Positions 29,222-38,234 of a stretch of DNA of 64,000 nucleotides are shown here, in pieces. The notes under the pieces were generated by a model. The model saw only the letters and a program-made list of their open reading frames with translations, was not told where the DNA came from and searched no databases. Within the stretch, counting starts at the first letter, position 1; every line of letters starts with the position of its first letter. This DNA comes from CAVTHW01 sp963734625 (GTDB lineage: Bacteria > Acidobacteriota > Terriglobia > Bryobacterales > Bryobacteraceae): positions 1 through 64,000 of the forward strand of contig CAVTHW010000020.1 of NCBI GenBank assembly GCA_963734625.1. Reading direction: 5' to 3'. Made by a program: the position numbers and the translations under genes.

Positions 29222-30265
29222 CTAGTCGATGGTAATCTTGCGCAGCAAGCGGAAGTCCGTCAGCATCTTGCTGGTCCCCATAACCACCGAGGCCAGCGGA
29301 TCCTCGGCGATCGAGACCGGAAGCCCGGTTTCTTCGCGGATGCGCTTGTCGAGATTCTTCAACAGCGCAACGCCGCCGGTCAGCACGATGCCTCGGTCGC
29401 TGATATCGGCGCTCAATTCAGGGGGCGTGCGCTCCAGCGTCACGCGAACCGCATTCACGATCGTGGCGACGCACTCCGACAGCGATTCGCGGATCTCACT
29501 GTCGTCGATGGTGATGCTCTTGGGCACTCCCTGGATCAGGTTGCGGCCCTTGATCTCCATCGTCATGGGCTTGTCCAGAGGATAGGCCGACCCGATCTGC
29601 ATCTTGATCATCTCGGCGCTGCGCTCGCCAATCAGGAGGTTGTACTTTCGCTTGAGGTACTGGACGATGGCCTCGTCCATTTCGTTGCCCGCCACCCGCA
29701 CCGAGCGGGAGTAAACTATGCCGGACAGCGAAATGACGGCCACGTCCGTGGTGCCGCCGCCAATATCGACGATCATGTTGCCGCAGGGCTCGGTGATGGG
29801 CATGCCGGCGCCGATGGCGGCCACCATGGCCTGCTCGACCAGGTGTACTTCGCTGGCCTTGGCCCGATAGGCGGAGTCCACCACGGCCCGCTTCTCCACC
29901 TGCGTGATTTCGCTCGGCACGCCGATCACGATGCGTGGATGCACCAGCATCCTGCGCCCGTGGGCCTTCTGGATGAAGTAGGTGAGCATCCGCTCGGTGA
30001 CCTTGAAGTCGGCGATGACGCCGTCCTTCATAGGCCGGATGGCTACAATGTTGCCGGGCGTGCGGCCCACCATCTCCTTGGCTTCGCGGCCGACAGCTTC
30101 GACCTCGCCGGTGTTCTTATTGATGGCGACAATGGAAGGTTCGTTGACGACGATCCCCTTCCCTTTGGCGAAGACCAGTGTGTTGGCCGTGCCCAAGTCG
30201 ATCGCCAGATCGGAAGAAAATAGACTAAAAAGAGAACGCAGGTTCATGCCAGGGTTTTCGCTCAA
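29222..30265 (-). CDS. mreB: Actin-like cytoskeletal protein MreB
   Basis: 347 residues (or 341 from the internal ATG before NLRSLFSLFSS). Actin-fold nucleotide motifs are clear: phosphate 1 DLAIDLGTANTLVF, connect 1, phosphate 2 NMIVDIGGGTTDVAVIS and adenosine GIVLTGGVALLKNLDKRI. It is first gene of the mreBCD-mrdAB operon, transcribed divergently from the Fe-S carrier gene. The 146-base spacer 30266-30411 must hold both promoters. It directs lateral wall synthesis by the elongasome. Confidence 0.95.
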   Translation of the reverse strand: MSENPGMNLRSLFSLFSSDLAIDLGTANTLVFAKGKGIVVNEPSIVAINKNTGEVEAVGREAKEMVGRTPGNIVAIRPMKDGVIADFKVTERMLTYFIQKAHGRRMLVHPRIVIGVPSEITQVEKRAVVDSAYRAKASEVHLVEQAMVAAIGAGMPITEPCGNMIVDIGGGTTDVAVISLSGIVYSRSVRVAGNEMDEAIVQYLKRKYNLLIGERSAEMIKMQIGSAYPLDKPMTMEIKGRNLIQGVPKSITIDDSEIRESLSECVATIVNAVRVTLERTPPELSADISDRGIVLTGGVALLKNLDKRIREETGLPVSIAEDPLASVVMGTSKMLTDFRLLRKITID

Positions 30266-30411
30266 AAGGCTGGATCAGCCCTCTGCAAGCCTAGCATATT
30301 GCGAGGGGGCCTGAAACCTGAAGTCGTTTCCTGCATCCTTATTGGTGTGGCGGCGTGGATCTAAACCCGCTAAAATCTTGGTATAGAAGGACCCTAGGGA
30401 GACATATACAT

Positions 30412-30735
30412 ATGATTCAATTGACCGACACGGCCGTTGGCAAGGTTAAGGAAATCCTGGAGGGTCAGGAACCGAAGCCGTCCGGATTGAGAATTTCGGT
30501 CGTGGGTGGCGGGTGCTCGGGATTCAGCTACTCGATGGGCTTCGAGAACGATCCTGGGCTGCTGGATAAGGTCTACGATTTCAGCGGGCTGAAGGTCTAC
30601 ATCGACCAGGCCAGCCTGCTCTACCTCGACGGCGCGAAGGTGGACTACGTGGAAACCCCCGAGGGTTCGGGCTTCAAGTTCGACAACCCCAACGTCCGTA
30701 CCACCTGCGGCTGCGGCAGCTCCTTCAGCGCCTAG
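30412..30735 (+). CDS. A-type iron-sulfur carrier (IscA/ErpA/HesB family)
   Basis: 107 residues from ATG 30412, preceded by AGGGAG. The three conserved cysteines are present: one in VVGGGCSGFSY and two in the C-terminal TTCGCGSSF. The family binds and passes Fe-S clusters to apo-proteins in the cytoplasm. ErpA is a reasonable guess, but the class cannot be fixed without a tree. It stands alone rather than in an isc or suf operon. The ATA-rich upstream segment 'tggtataga' could be its -10 region. Confidence 0.88.
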   Translation: MIQLTDTAVGKVKEILEGQEPKPSGLRISVVGGGCSGFSYSMGFENDPGLLDKVYDFSGLKVYIDQASLLYLDGAKVDYVETPEGSGFKFDNPNVRTTCGCGSSFSA

Positions 30736-30737
30736 CA

Positions 30738-30848
30738 AAAAGGGGACAGACGCATTTACGTTGAGAGCCTTCGCTGGAGCATTTCCAGTGCCCAGTGTCA
30801 GACTGCGGACTAAGCCTGCCAGCGTGGAAAATGCGTCTGTCCCCTTTT
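30738..30848. repeat. Palindromic repeat element with 20-bp terminal inverted repeats (GGGGACAG class)
   Basis: Left arm aaaaggggacagacgcattt (30738-30757) is perfectly inverted at 30829-30848, with inner arms cgctgg/ccagcg. About 111 bp in total. The same left arm recurs at 39171-39190. GGGGACAG-type palindromes are usual for REP/BIME elements mobilised by RAYT transposases, none of which is in the window. It lies between the Fe-S carrier and murQ genes and could fold at the end of the first transcript. Confidence 0.8.
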
Positions 30849-30870
30849 GTAAGATGGTAGGGCGCACGGC

Positions 30871-31764
30871 ATGCTCGACAGACTGCTCACGGAACAGGCG
30901 AATCCCGCCTCGGAAAACATCGACGCCCTCACCTCCGAGGGCGTCCTGAGAGTCATTCATGCCGAAGATCTGAAGGTGGCGGCGGCCATTACCCCGGAAA
31001 TCCCCAACATCGCCAAAGCGGTGGAAGTGATTGTCGAGGCCCTGCAGCGGGGCGGGCGTCTTTTCTACCTCGGCGCGGGCACCAGCGGCAGGCTGGGGGT
31101 TCTGGATGCCTCCGAATGCCCGCCCACCTTCAGCGTTCCGCGCGAAATGGTGCAAGGGGTCATTGCGGGCGGAGAGCAGGCGCTGACGCGCGCGGTGGAA
31201 GCTTCTGAAGACGACTCCCAGGCGGGCGGGCGCGACCTCCAGGCGCGCGGCTTCGGACCGGGTGACGTGCTGGTGGGCATTGCGGCCAGCGGCAGGACTC
31301 CCTACGTGCTCGGTGCCGCGGCGTTCGCGAGAGAGCAGGGAGCGCGGACGGTGGGAATCAGTTGCACGCCGGATTCGGAGCTGGCGCGCGCCGTGGAGAT
31401 TGCGATCACGCCGCTTACGGGGCCGGAGGTCATCAGCGGCTCGACCCGCTTGAAGGCCGGAACGGCCACCAAGCTCGTGCTGAATATGTTGAGCACGGCG
31501 GTTATGATTCGCCTGGGATACGTGCATGGCAACCTCATGGTGAACCTGCGGCCCGGAAGCGCAAAGCTGCGCAAGCGCGCGGTCGAAATCGTAGCCAGGG
31601 TATCGGGCCAAAGCGCCAGCCGCGCCGCTGAGCTTCTCGACGCCACGGCCGGCAATGTCCGCGTCGCCATTCTGATGAGCCGGCTCGGAATCCCTCGTCC
31701 GGAGGCCGAGCAGCGCCTGAAAAGAGCCGGAGGAAGACTCGCGGAGGCTCTGCGGAATGGATAG
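30871..31764 (+). CDS. murQ: N-acetylmuramic acid 6-phosphate etherase
   Basis: 297 residues with the SIS-domain signature of MurQ: 'LTEQANPASENIDALTSEGVL', 'RLFYLGAGTSGRLGVLDASE', 'GIAASGRTPYVLGA' and 'GSTRLKAGTATKLVLN'. It cleaves the lactyl ether of MurNAc-6-P to GlcNAc-6-P in cell-wall recycling, acting in the cytoplasm. Its end overlaps the murA start by 8 bases, a rare coupling of recycling with the first committed biosynthetic step. The leader lies next to the palindromic repeat. Confidence 0.93.
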   Translation: MLDRLLTEQANPASENIDALTSEGVLRVIHAEDLKVAAAITPEIPNIAKAVEVIVEALQRGGRLFYLGAGTSGRLGVLDASECPPTFSVPREMVQGVIAGGEQALTRAVEASEDDSQAGGRDLQARGFGPGDVLVGIAASGRTPYVLGAAAFAREQGARTVGISCTPDSELARAVEIAITPLTGPEVISGSTRLKAGTATKLVLNMLSTAVMIRLGYVHGNLMVNLRPGSAKLRKRAVEIVARVSGQSASRAAELLDATAGNVRVAILMSRLGIPRPEAEQRLKRAGGRLAEALRNG

Positions 31765-33016
31765 GTTCGTGATCCAGGGTGGCGTTCCGCTGGAGGGAGA
31801 ACTGCCCGTCGGCGGCGCGAAAAACTCGGCGCTTCCGGCGCTGGCGGCGAGTCTGCTCACGCCCGAACTGGTGATCCTGCGCCGCATCCCGCCGGTGCGG
31901 GACGTCCAGACCATGCAGAAACTCCTGGCGCGGTGCGGCGCCACGGTGAGCGCGAGCGGTGATCAGGTTCGAATAGAGGCCGCGGAACTGCGCTCTCCTG
32001 AGGCGCCCTACGATCTGGTAAAGACCATGCGCGCATCCAGCCTTGCCCTCGGGCCCCTGGTGGCGCGCTGCGGGCGGGCGCGGGTGTCGTTGCCCGGAGG
32101 CTGCGCCATCGGCGCCAGACCAATCGATCTGCACCTGGCGGGCCTGGAGCGGTTGGGCGCCCGCATCCACCAGGCTCACGGTTACGTTGAGGCCCAGGCT
32201 CCCAACGGTCTCCACGGGGCGGTCATTAGCTTCGACCGCATCACGGTAACGGGCACCGAGGATTTGCTCATGGCCGCCGTGCTGGCCGAGGGCGAAACCG
32301 AATTGCACAACGCCGCTTGCGAGCCCGAAGTGACGGACCTGGCAGAGCTGCTTGCCGGGATGGGCGCGGTAATCAGCGGGGCCGGAACCTCGGTGATCCG
32401 CGTGCGCGGCGTCAAACGTCTCCACGGAGCCGAGCACACGATCATCCCGGATCGCATCGAGGCCGGAACCTTTCTAATCGCCGGCGTCATCACCGGCGGT
32501 GAGGTGACGGTGACAGGCTGCGTACCCGAGCACTTGTTGGCGCTCATTCTGAAACTGCGCAAGGCCGGCGCGCTGATCACCGAAGAGGCTCCCGGCGCGC
32601 TGCGCGTGCGGCCCGCGGGACAGCTTCGCGCGGTGGACATGACCACCGAGGAGTATCCGGGTTTCGCCACGGATCTCCAGGCGCAATACATGGCGTTGAT
32701 GACCCAGGCGCAGGGCGCCGCGCTGATCACCGAAACGATTTTCGAGAACCGCTTCATGCACGTTCCGGAGCTGGCGCGGATGGGCGCGCGGATCAGGTTC
32801 GAGGGCAGCCGGGTGGTTGTGGACGGGCCGGCGGAGTTGAGCGGCGCGGCGGTGATCGCCTCAGACCTGCGCGCCAGCGCCTCGCTGGTGCTGGCCGCCA
32901 TGGTGGCGCGCGGGGAGACGACGATCGACCGTGTCTATCACATTGACCGCGGCTACGAAAGCATCGAACAAAAACTCGGAAGAGCCGGAGCGAAGATCCG
33001 GCGCATCACGACATAA
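31757..33016 (+). CDS. murA: UDP-N-acetylglucosamine 1-carboxyvinyltransferase
   Basis: 419 residues, standard length. The Lys-Asn pair is in VGGAKNSALP, the catalytic Cys loop in LPGGCAIGARP (the Cys attacked by fosfomycin in other MurA enzymes), and the C-terminal 'HIDRGYESIEQKLGRAGAKI' matches. It transfers enolpyruvate from PEP to UDP-GlcNAc. It overlaps murQ by 8 bases, and its stop overlaps the rhodanese start by one base. Confidence 0.95.
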   Translation: MDRFVIQGGVPLEGELPVGGAKNSALPALAASLLTPELVILRRIPPVRDVQTMQKLLARCGATVSASGDQVRIEAAELRSPEAPYDLVKTMRASSLALGPLVARCGRARVSLPGGCAIGARPIDLHLAGLERLGARIHQAHGYVEAQAPNGLHGAVISFDRITVTGTEDLLMAAVLAEGETELHNAACEPEVTDLAELLAGMGAVISGAGTSVIRVRGVKRLHGAEHTIIPDRIEAGTFLIAGVITGGEVTVTGCVPEHLLALILKLRKAGALITEEAPGALRVRPAGQLRAVDMTTEEYPGFATDLQAQYMALMTQAQGAALITETIFENRFMHVPELARMGARIRFEGSRVVVDGPAELSGAAVIASDLRASASLVLAAMVARGETTIDRVYHIDRGYESIEQKLGRAGAKIRRITT

Positions 33017-33399
33017 TGGCTACTGGACATATACAACACAATCCTGAGTTTCTGCGCCTGGTGGACGAAGCTAAATCGCGCATCCGCCAGATCGACATTG
33101 ACGACCTTCGCCGCATACTGGCGGAGGGAGAGCAGTTCCTGCTGGTGGACGTTCGCGAGGAGAGCGAATTCGGAATCGGCCACGCCGAAGGGGCCTATCA
33201 TCTGGGCAAGGGGATCATCGAGCGCGACATCGAGACCTACGTGCCGGATAAGAGCCGGAAGATGGTTCTGTACTGCGGCGGCGGTTTCCGTTCCGCGCTC
33301 GTTGCGGATGCGCTGCAAAGGATGGGCTACACCGGCGTGGTCTCGCTCGCTGGCGGCTGGCGCGCCTACCTGGAAGCCGGACTGCCGACGGCCAGCTAG
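33016..33399 (+). CDS. Rhodanese-like sulfurtransferase domain protein
   Basis: 127 residues, single rhodanese domain: 'FLLVDVREESEFGIGHAEGA', active-site loop YCGGGFRSALVA with catalytic Cys, and 'GVVSLAGGWRAYLEAGLP'. No signal peptide. It overlaps the murA stop by one base (TAATG), so it is translated from the murQ-murA message. The sulfur acceptor is unknown. Confidence 0.9.
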   Translation: MATGHIQHNPEFLRLVDEAKSRIRQIDIDDLRRILAEGEQFLLVDVREESEFGIGHAEGAYHLGKGIIERDIETYVPDKSRKMVLYCGGGFRSALVADALQRMGYTGVVSLAGGWRAYLEAGLPTAS

Positions 33400-33440
33400 G
33401 AGCCCGGCTCAGCTAAGGGACCGACATTCTGCCTGTTCTT

Positions 33441-33487
33441 GTGGGGCGGGCAATTTTGATCCCGGCGGGCTGAATGGCCTGCCCCAC
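33441..33487. terminator. Hairpin between convergent operons
   Basis: Arms gtggggcgggc and ggcctgccccac enclose a loop of about 24 bases. It sits where the murQ-murA-rhodanese and Tad operons converge and could terminate both. The gcctgccccac arm is shared with the repeat at 43854-43876. Confidence 0.5.
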
Positions 33488-33503
33488 GCTCAATTGCATA
33501 CCT

Positions 33504-33599
33504 TCACTCGGCCTTCTTGCGCCGCCGCATCACTATCAAGCCGATCAGCAAAACCGCCAAGGCGGCGCAAACGATACGGATCACCGTTGTACTGTCCAT
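33504..33599 (-). CDS. 31-residue single-span membrane peptide at the end of the Tad operon
   Basis: ATG 33599 is preceded by a textbook Shine-Dalgarno (AAAGGAGG, spacing about 6). The peptide begins MDSTTVIRIV, has a span CAALAVLLIGLIV and ends with basic tail MRRRKKAE. It starts 38 bases after the tadC stop. Codons are GC3-biased. The positive tail suggests an N-out/C-in single-pass topology. It could be a small partner of the Tad inner-membrane platform. Homologues are unknown to me. Confidence 0.6.
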   Translation of the reverse strand: MDSTTVIRIVCAALAVLLIGLIVMRRRKKAE

Positions 33600-33636
33600 C
33601 GCTTTCCTCCTTTCCGCCATCTCCGGCAAATCATGT

Positions 33637-34557
33637 TCAGAGGTTCTTCATCATCGGCAGCATTTCCCGGACGATTCGGACCGCCATGGGGCCCACCGTC
33701 ACCACGAACAGGGTGGGCAAAATGCAGAAGAATATCGGGAACACCAGCTTGACGCCCACCTTGGCGGCTAGCTCCTCGGCCTTCTGGCGAGCCTGCACGC
33801 GCATGTAATCGGCGTGCGTCCGCAAGCTCTGCGCCACGCTGGTGCCGAAGCGGTCGGCCTGGATCAGAATCGCCACCAGTTTCTTAAGGTCGTCGACCCC
33901 GGTGCGATCGGCCATGCTCCGCAACGCCTCTGGACGCCGCTTGCCGGTCTTGATCTCGAGATTGAACAGCGTGAACTCCAGGCTTATATCCTTGTGCGCT
34001 ATTTCCAGTTCCTTGGCGGTCTGCATCAGCGCCTGGTCCAGACCCAGGCCCGATTCCACGCAGATCACCAGCAGGTCCAGCGCATCCGGCAGGCTGCGGC
34101 GGATGCGGTGCCGCCTGCGCCGAACCATGAAGCCCAGGAATGCGCCCGGAGCAATGAAGCCCGCCAGACCCGCGCCGGCGACCGCCATGATCCGGTTGTC
34201 GGAGGCGGCCTGCCACCCCGACGCCACCGCCAACGCGATGACTGCGAAGAGGACAGCCAGCAGCACCCGCGATCCCTGTAGCATCCGCAGGGCGTGGGGA
34301 GAGCGGTAGCCGGCCTGCACCAGGCGCCGCTCGGTGAGCCCGGATTTGGCCTTCGACACCGGCAGAACCGCCCCGATCCTCGCCGCCAGGTCCCGAAAGA
34401 CCAGACTGGGGTGAACCGGCAGGGCCGATTCCGGCCGCACCACCGTGCCGGTGATCCGTTCCATCGCCGCCTTGGGCCGCACCCAGAGCTTCACGCTGAC
34501 CGCCGTAGTTACGCCCGCCAGCAGAAGGAACAGCAAGACCGCCAGTCCCAGTTGCAT
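33637..34557 (-). CDS. tadC: Tad pilus inner-membrane platform protein TadC
   Basis: 306 residues with a type II secretion F-like domain (SLPDALDLLVICVESGLGLDQAL ... LEIAHKDISLEFTLFNLEI ... LVAILIQADRFGTSVAQSLR) and hydrophobic stretches at the N-terminus, at 110-145 and at the C-terminus (KLVFPIFFCILPTLFVVTVG). It partners TadB in the platform that assembles Flp pili. The start is 3 bases after the tadB stop. Confidence 0.9.
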   Translation of the reverse strand: MQLGLAVLLFLLLAGVTTAVSVKLWVRPKAAMERITGTVVRPESALPVHPSLVFRDLAARIGAVLPVSKAKSGLTERRLVQAGYRSPHALRMLQGSRVLLAVLFAVIALAVASGWQAASDNRIMAVAGAGLAGFIAPGAFLGFMVRRRRHRIRRSLPDALDLLVICVESGLGLDQALMQTAKELEIAHKDISLEFTLFNLEIKTGKRRPEALRSMADRTGVDDLKKLVAILIQADRFGTSVAQSLRTHADYMRVQARQKAEELAAKVGVKLVFPIFFCILPTLFVVTVGPMAVRIVREMLPMMKNL

Positions 34558-34560
34558 GCC

Positions 34561-35538
34561 TCAGACCTCGATCGAAACGATCTTGTGAATCACGCCGTAG
34601 CCGATCAGTTGCAGGGCGACGGCGGCGGCGGCCATGGTCCGGCCGGTCTCGTCGGTGAAGAAAAACGTCGCGTACTCGCGGTTTACGAAGAACATCATCC
34701 CGGCGACCACCATTGGAATCATGCTCAGCGCCGTCCCGGTCATGTGCCCGTGCGCGCTGACCGCCCGAATGCGCCCGCGCAGCTTGAAGCGCTCCCGGAT
34801 AACGTAAGCCAGCTTGTCCAGCAGTTCGGCGAGGTTTCCTCCAGTGCGCTTCTGAAGCAGCACCGCCGAGACGAAGAACTGAACGTCCATGAGGGGCACC
34901 CGTTCGGCCAGCTTCTGCAGCGCGGTCTCCAGGGGAAGCCCCAGGTTGTGCTCGTCGAAGGTCCGCCGGAACTCGCCCGCCAGAGGTTCCGGGAATTCCC
35001 GGTGCAGCATGTCGAGCGAAACCGAAAAGGCGTGACCGGCGCGCATGGAGCGGGACACGAACTCCAGGCTTTCGGGAAACTCCGCTTCGAACTTGCGAAT
35101 GCGGACCTTCTTGAGCCGCAGCACGTAGCCTAGCGGAAGCAGGCCCGCCACAACCGCCGGCGCCAGCACCCAGGGGCGCAACTTCGGCGCTCCGTACCAT
35201 ACCATCGCGAAGACCGCCAGAAACAGCGCCAGGCACGCGTGCATCAGACGCGCCACGCGCCACTTCAGGCCGGCCTGCTCGAGCAGGCGCTTCAACTTGG
35301 CATTCAACTGCAGGCGTTCCAACAGGCGTAGCACAATCTTGCCCGTCTGCCGGTCCTCGGCCTGAATCAGCGCGGGCGGCCCGGCCCGCCGTTGCTTGGC
35401 TTTGTCCCCCCCGTCCTCGGCCAGACGGCTGCGGACGCGCCGGGCGTCGGCGCGGCGGAGAAACCGGGCGACGAGCCACCAGCAGGCCATCGCGGCGGCC
35501 CAACTGACAGCCAGAATTAGCCAGAACCGGATCAGCAT
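34561..35538 (-). CDS. tadB: Tad pilus inner-membrane platform protein TadB
   Basis: 325 residues. An N-terminal span (IRFWLILAVSWAAAMACWWLV) is followed by a T2SSF domain: 'FPESLEFVSRSMRAGHAFSVSLDMLHRE', 'LPLETALQKLAERVPLMDVQFFV', 'RTGGNLAELLDKLAYVIRERF'. The motif order matches TadB. It sits between cpaF and tadC with short spacing. Confidence 0.9.
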   Translation of the reverse strand: MLIRFWLILAVSWAAAMACWWLVARFLRRADARRVRSRLAEDGGDKAKQRRAGPPALIQAEDRQTGKIVLRLLERLQLNAKLKRLLEQAGLKWRVARLMHACLALFLAVFAMVWYGAPKLRPWVLAPAVVAGLLPLGYVLRLKKVRIRKFEAEFPESLEFVSRSMRAGHAFSVSLDMLHREFPEPLAGEFRRTFDEHNLGLPLETALQKLAERVPLMDVQFFVSAVLLQKRTGGNLAELLDKLAYVIRERFKLRGRIRAVSAHGHMTGTALSMIPMVVAGMMFFVNREYATFFFTDETGRTMAAAAVALQLIGYGVIHKIVSIEV

Positions 35539-35544
35539 GCCGCC

Positions 35545-36909
35545 TCAAATCTCCAGGACTTCGTCGAACAGGTCGGGTCTCAGATTGATGCCGGCCGACA
35601 GCAGTTTTTCGTGGAATCGGGGGCGGATGCCGGTCGCCGCGAAGCGTCCGATCACCCGGCCGTCGGGAGCCATTCCAAGCTTCTCGAACACGAACAGATC
35701 CTGCATGGTGACGACTTCGCCCTCCATGCCCGTGACTTCGGTTATGCTGGTCACGCGGCGCGAGCCGTCGCTCATCCGCGCCGCCTGCACAAACAGGTGT
35801 ACGGCGCTGGCAATCTGCTGGCGAATGGCCGAGATCTGCATATTGGCGTTGGCCAGCGATATCATGACTTCCAGGCGCGACACGGCGTCGCGCGGGTTAT
35901 TGGCGTGGACCGTGGTCAGCGAGCCGTCGTGGCCGGTGTTCATGGCTTGCAGCATGTCCAGGGCCTCGGGACCGCGCACCTCGCCCACCACGATCCGGTC
36001 GGGCCGCATACGCAGGCTGTTGACGAGCAGTTCTCTTTGCCGCACGGCTCCCAGGCCTTCCAGGTTCGGCGGGCGCGTTTCCAGCCGCACCACGTGGGGC
36101 TGCTTCAACTGCAATTCGGCCGCGTCCTCAATGGTCACGATGCGCTCTTTGGGCGAGACAAAGACCGAAAGAGCGTTCAGCAGCGTGGTTTTTCCCGAGC
36201 CGGTGCCGCCCGAGATCACCAGGTTCAGACGGGCTTTGACCGCCGCCTCCAACAGTTCCAGCATTCCCTGCGTCATGCTGCGGCGCGCCACCAGGTCGGG
36301 CGGCATCAGCCGGTCGCGTGAAAAGCGGCGGATGCTCAATATCGGCCCGTCCACGGCCAAGGGCGGGATGATGGCGTTCACCCGCGAGCCGTCGCTCAAC
36401 CGGGCGTCCACCATGGGGGTGGACTCGTCTATGCGGCGGCCCACCTGGCTGACGATCTTGTCGATGATGTGCATCAGGTGCGCGTCGTCGCGGAAGGTCA
36501 CGCTGGTGGACTCCAGCAGTCCGCGCCGCTCCACGTAGACCGCCTTGTGGGTGTTCACCAGGATGTCGGAAATGGTCGGGTCGTCGAGCAGCGGCTCGAG
36601 CGGCCCCAGCCCGAACACTTCGTCCAGCACCTCGTCGCAGATCTGCTGCTTTTCGATGGAGCTGAGCAGCGTGGACTCGCCCTCCATGAGCGAGACCAGG
36701 GCCTGCCGCACTTCGCCGCGCACCCGCTCGTTCTCGATGGTGGCCAGCGCCTCCAGGTTGATCTTCTCGATCAGCTTGCGGTGCAGCGTGAATTTCAACT
36801 CTTGAGACTCCGGCTTCAGCGCGCCCCTGGGCCGCGCCGCGTTGCGCATCAGGCGCTGCTCCCAGCTCATCTCGCGCCCGTTGCCGGAATCTTTGCTTGC
36901 TAGCAGCAT
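35545..36909 (-). CDS. cpaF: Tad/CpaF secretion ATPase
   Basis: 454 residues. Walker A is in VISGGTGSGKTTLLNALS; Asp box 'RIVTIEDAAELQL'; Walker B near RPDRIVVGEVRGPEALDMLQ; His box 'NTGHDGSLTTVHANN'. The N-terminal region 'LLDDPTISDILVNTHKAVYVERRG' is typical of CpaF/TadA. It powers Flp pilin assembly at the cytoplasmic face of TadB/TadC. No TadZ/CpaE gene accompanies it here. Confidence 0.93.
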   Translation of the reverse strand: MLLASKDSGNGREMSWEQRLMRNAARPRGALKPESQELKFTLHRKLIEKINLEALATIENERVRGEVRQALVSLMEGESTLLSSIEKQQICDEVLDEVFGLGPLEPLLDDPTISDILVNTHKAVYVERRGLLESTSVTFRDDAHLMHIIDKIVSQVGRRIDESTPMVDARLSDGSRVNAIIPPLAVDGPILSIRRFSRDRLMPPDLVARRSMTQGMLELLEAAVKARLNLVISGGTGSGKTTLLNALSVFVSPKERIVTIEDAAELQLKQPHVVRLETRPPNLEGLGAVRQRELLVNSLRMRPDRIVVGEVRGPEALDMLQAMNTGHDGSLTTVHANNPRDAVSRLEVMISLANANMQISAIRQQIASAVHLFVQAARMSDGSRRVTSITEVTGMEGEVVTMQDLFVFEKLGMAPDGRVIGRFAATGIRPRFHEKLLSAGINLRPDLFDEVLEI

Positions 36910-36915
36910 GGCTCT

Positions 36916-38217
36916 CTAAGGCGCCCCTTCAGGCCCCGGCGCGGGTACTTTCAAGAACTCCTTGGGCATCACCGGCTCGGGCAGCAGGCGCGCCGCCTCC
37001 GCCGGGTTCGTGATTTCGGGCGTCACTACCACCACCAGTTCGGTCTTGGTCTTGTTCTCCTGGCGGCTCTTGAACAGGGCCCCCAGCACCGGAATCTGCG
37101 ACAGCACCGGAATCTTGGACATGTTTTCGACCAGCCGGTCTTCCAGCAGCCCGGCAATGACGAAGCTCTGCCCCTCGCCCAGCTCGATGTTGGTCTCCAT
37201 GCGCCGGGTCGAGAGCGCGGGGATGTTGAAGCCGGACAGCACCACTCCGTTGATCGGGTCGAGCATCGAGACCTCCGGCTTGACGTGCAACCGGATGGTG
37301 TTGATCGGCGTGATGTCGGGCTGGAACGTCAGCCGGATGCCGAACTCGCGGTACTGAATGGTAATCGCGTTCGAGGTGCCGCCTCCCTGCACCACCGGAA
37401 CCGGAATCTCGCCGCCCACCAGGAAGCTGGCCTCCTTGCCGTTGCTGGTGACCAGATTCGGCTCGGCCAGCACCTGCAACACGCCCTGGCTCTGCAAGGA
37501 CTGAAGGAAAGCCGCCAGGTTCAGATCCGGACGGAAGGCGAACACATTGAGCGCGTCGCTGATGCTGAACGTTCCTCCCGAGCTGCCGATCTTGTCCGGC
37601 TGGGGAGCCGCGAACTGGCCGGTGGTGATGCGGCCGATGGTGTTCAAGGCGCCAATCGATACCAGGCCCAGGCCGAAGGATTTCGCCGCCGTGCGATTCA
37701 GCTCGACGAACTTGACCCGCAACATGACCTGCTTGTCAGGCTCCAGCGGGACGACCTTCAGATTGCTCACCACCGCCTTGGCCAACGGAACCAATAGCGC
37801 CACCGCCCGGTCGGCCAGAGCCTGGCTGGGCACCTGGCCGGTCAGCGAGAGCGCGTCTTTCACCCCCTGCACCTGGATGTCCTGGCCGGGGAAGCTCTCG
37901 CGCAGCAGGCGCTGGATCGGCGCCAGGTCGATCGCGACCCTTACCGTATAAAGAGCCCTCTCGCCCGTGCGGAACCAGACCCCCACCGTGGTCTGCCCGT
38001 AGGCCTTGGCGTATATCAGAAATTCACGCCGGCTCACGACGGCCACGTCCGCGATTTCCGGGCTGCTGGTGGAGAGACTGGCGATGTCGGCCGGGCAGTC
38101 GATGGCCGTACCCCCGCCGACGGGCAAATTGATGTCGGCGGTTGGCGTCTGAGCGGCCGCGGCGCGGAGCAGCGCCAGAAGCCCGATGGTCCAAATTGCT
38201 ATGTTCAGTGCTCGCAT
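36916..38217 (-). CDS. cpaC: Tad pilus outer-membrane secretin CpaC/RcpA
   Basis: 433 residues. A signal peptide (WTIGLLALLRAAAAQ), an N-terminal pilus/secretin domain ('INLPVGGGTAIDCPADIASLS'; 'YGQTTVGVWFRTGERALYTV'), a BON-like segment and a secretin domain (VLQVLAEPNLVTSNGKEASFLVGGEIPVP read in parts; GIRLTFQPDITPINTI; ETNIELGEGQSFVIAGLL; VPVLGALFKSR-like end). It forms the outer-membrane channel for Flp pili. It lies directly downstream of cpaB. Confidence 0.92.
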   Translation of the reverse strand: MRALNIAIWTIGLLALLRAAAAQTPTADINLPVGGGTAIDCPADIASLSTSSPEIADVAVVSRREFLIYAKAYGQTTVGVWFRTGERALYTVRVAIDLAPIQRLLRESFPGQDIQVQGVKDALSLTGQVPSQALADRAVALLVPLAKAVVSNLKVVPLEPDKQVMLRVKFVELNRTAAKSFGLGLVSIGALNTIGRITTGQFAAPQPDKIGSSGGTFSISDALNVFAFRPDLNLAAFLQSLQSQGVLQVLAEPNLVTSNGKEASFLVGGEIPVPVVQGGGTSNAITIQYREFGIRLTFQPDITPINTIRLHVKPEVSMLDPINGVVLSGFNIPALSTRRMETNIELGEGQSFVIAGLLEDRLVENMSKIPVLSQIPVLGALFKSRQENKTKTELVVVVTPEITNPAEAARLLPEPVMPKEFLKVPAPGPEGAP

Positions 38218-38234
38218 AGTGCGCCTGGCTACTC

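Noticed and set aside
33098..33808. 236-codon plus-strand frame after murA
   Set aside because: It runs out of frame through the rhodanese gene, the convergent hairpin and antisense of tadC.
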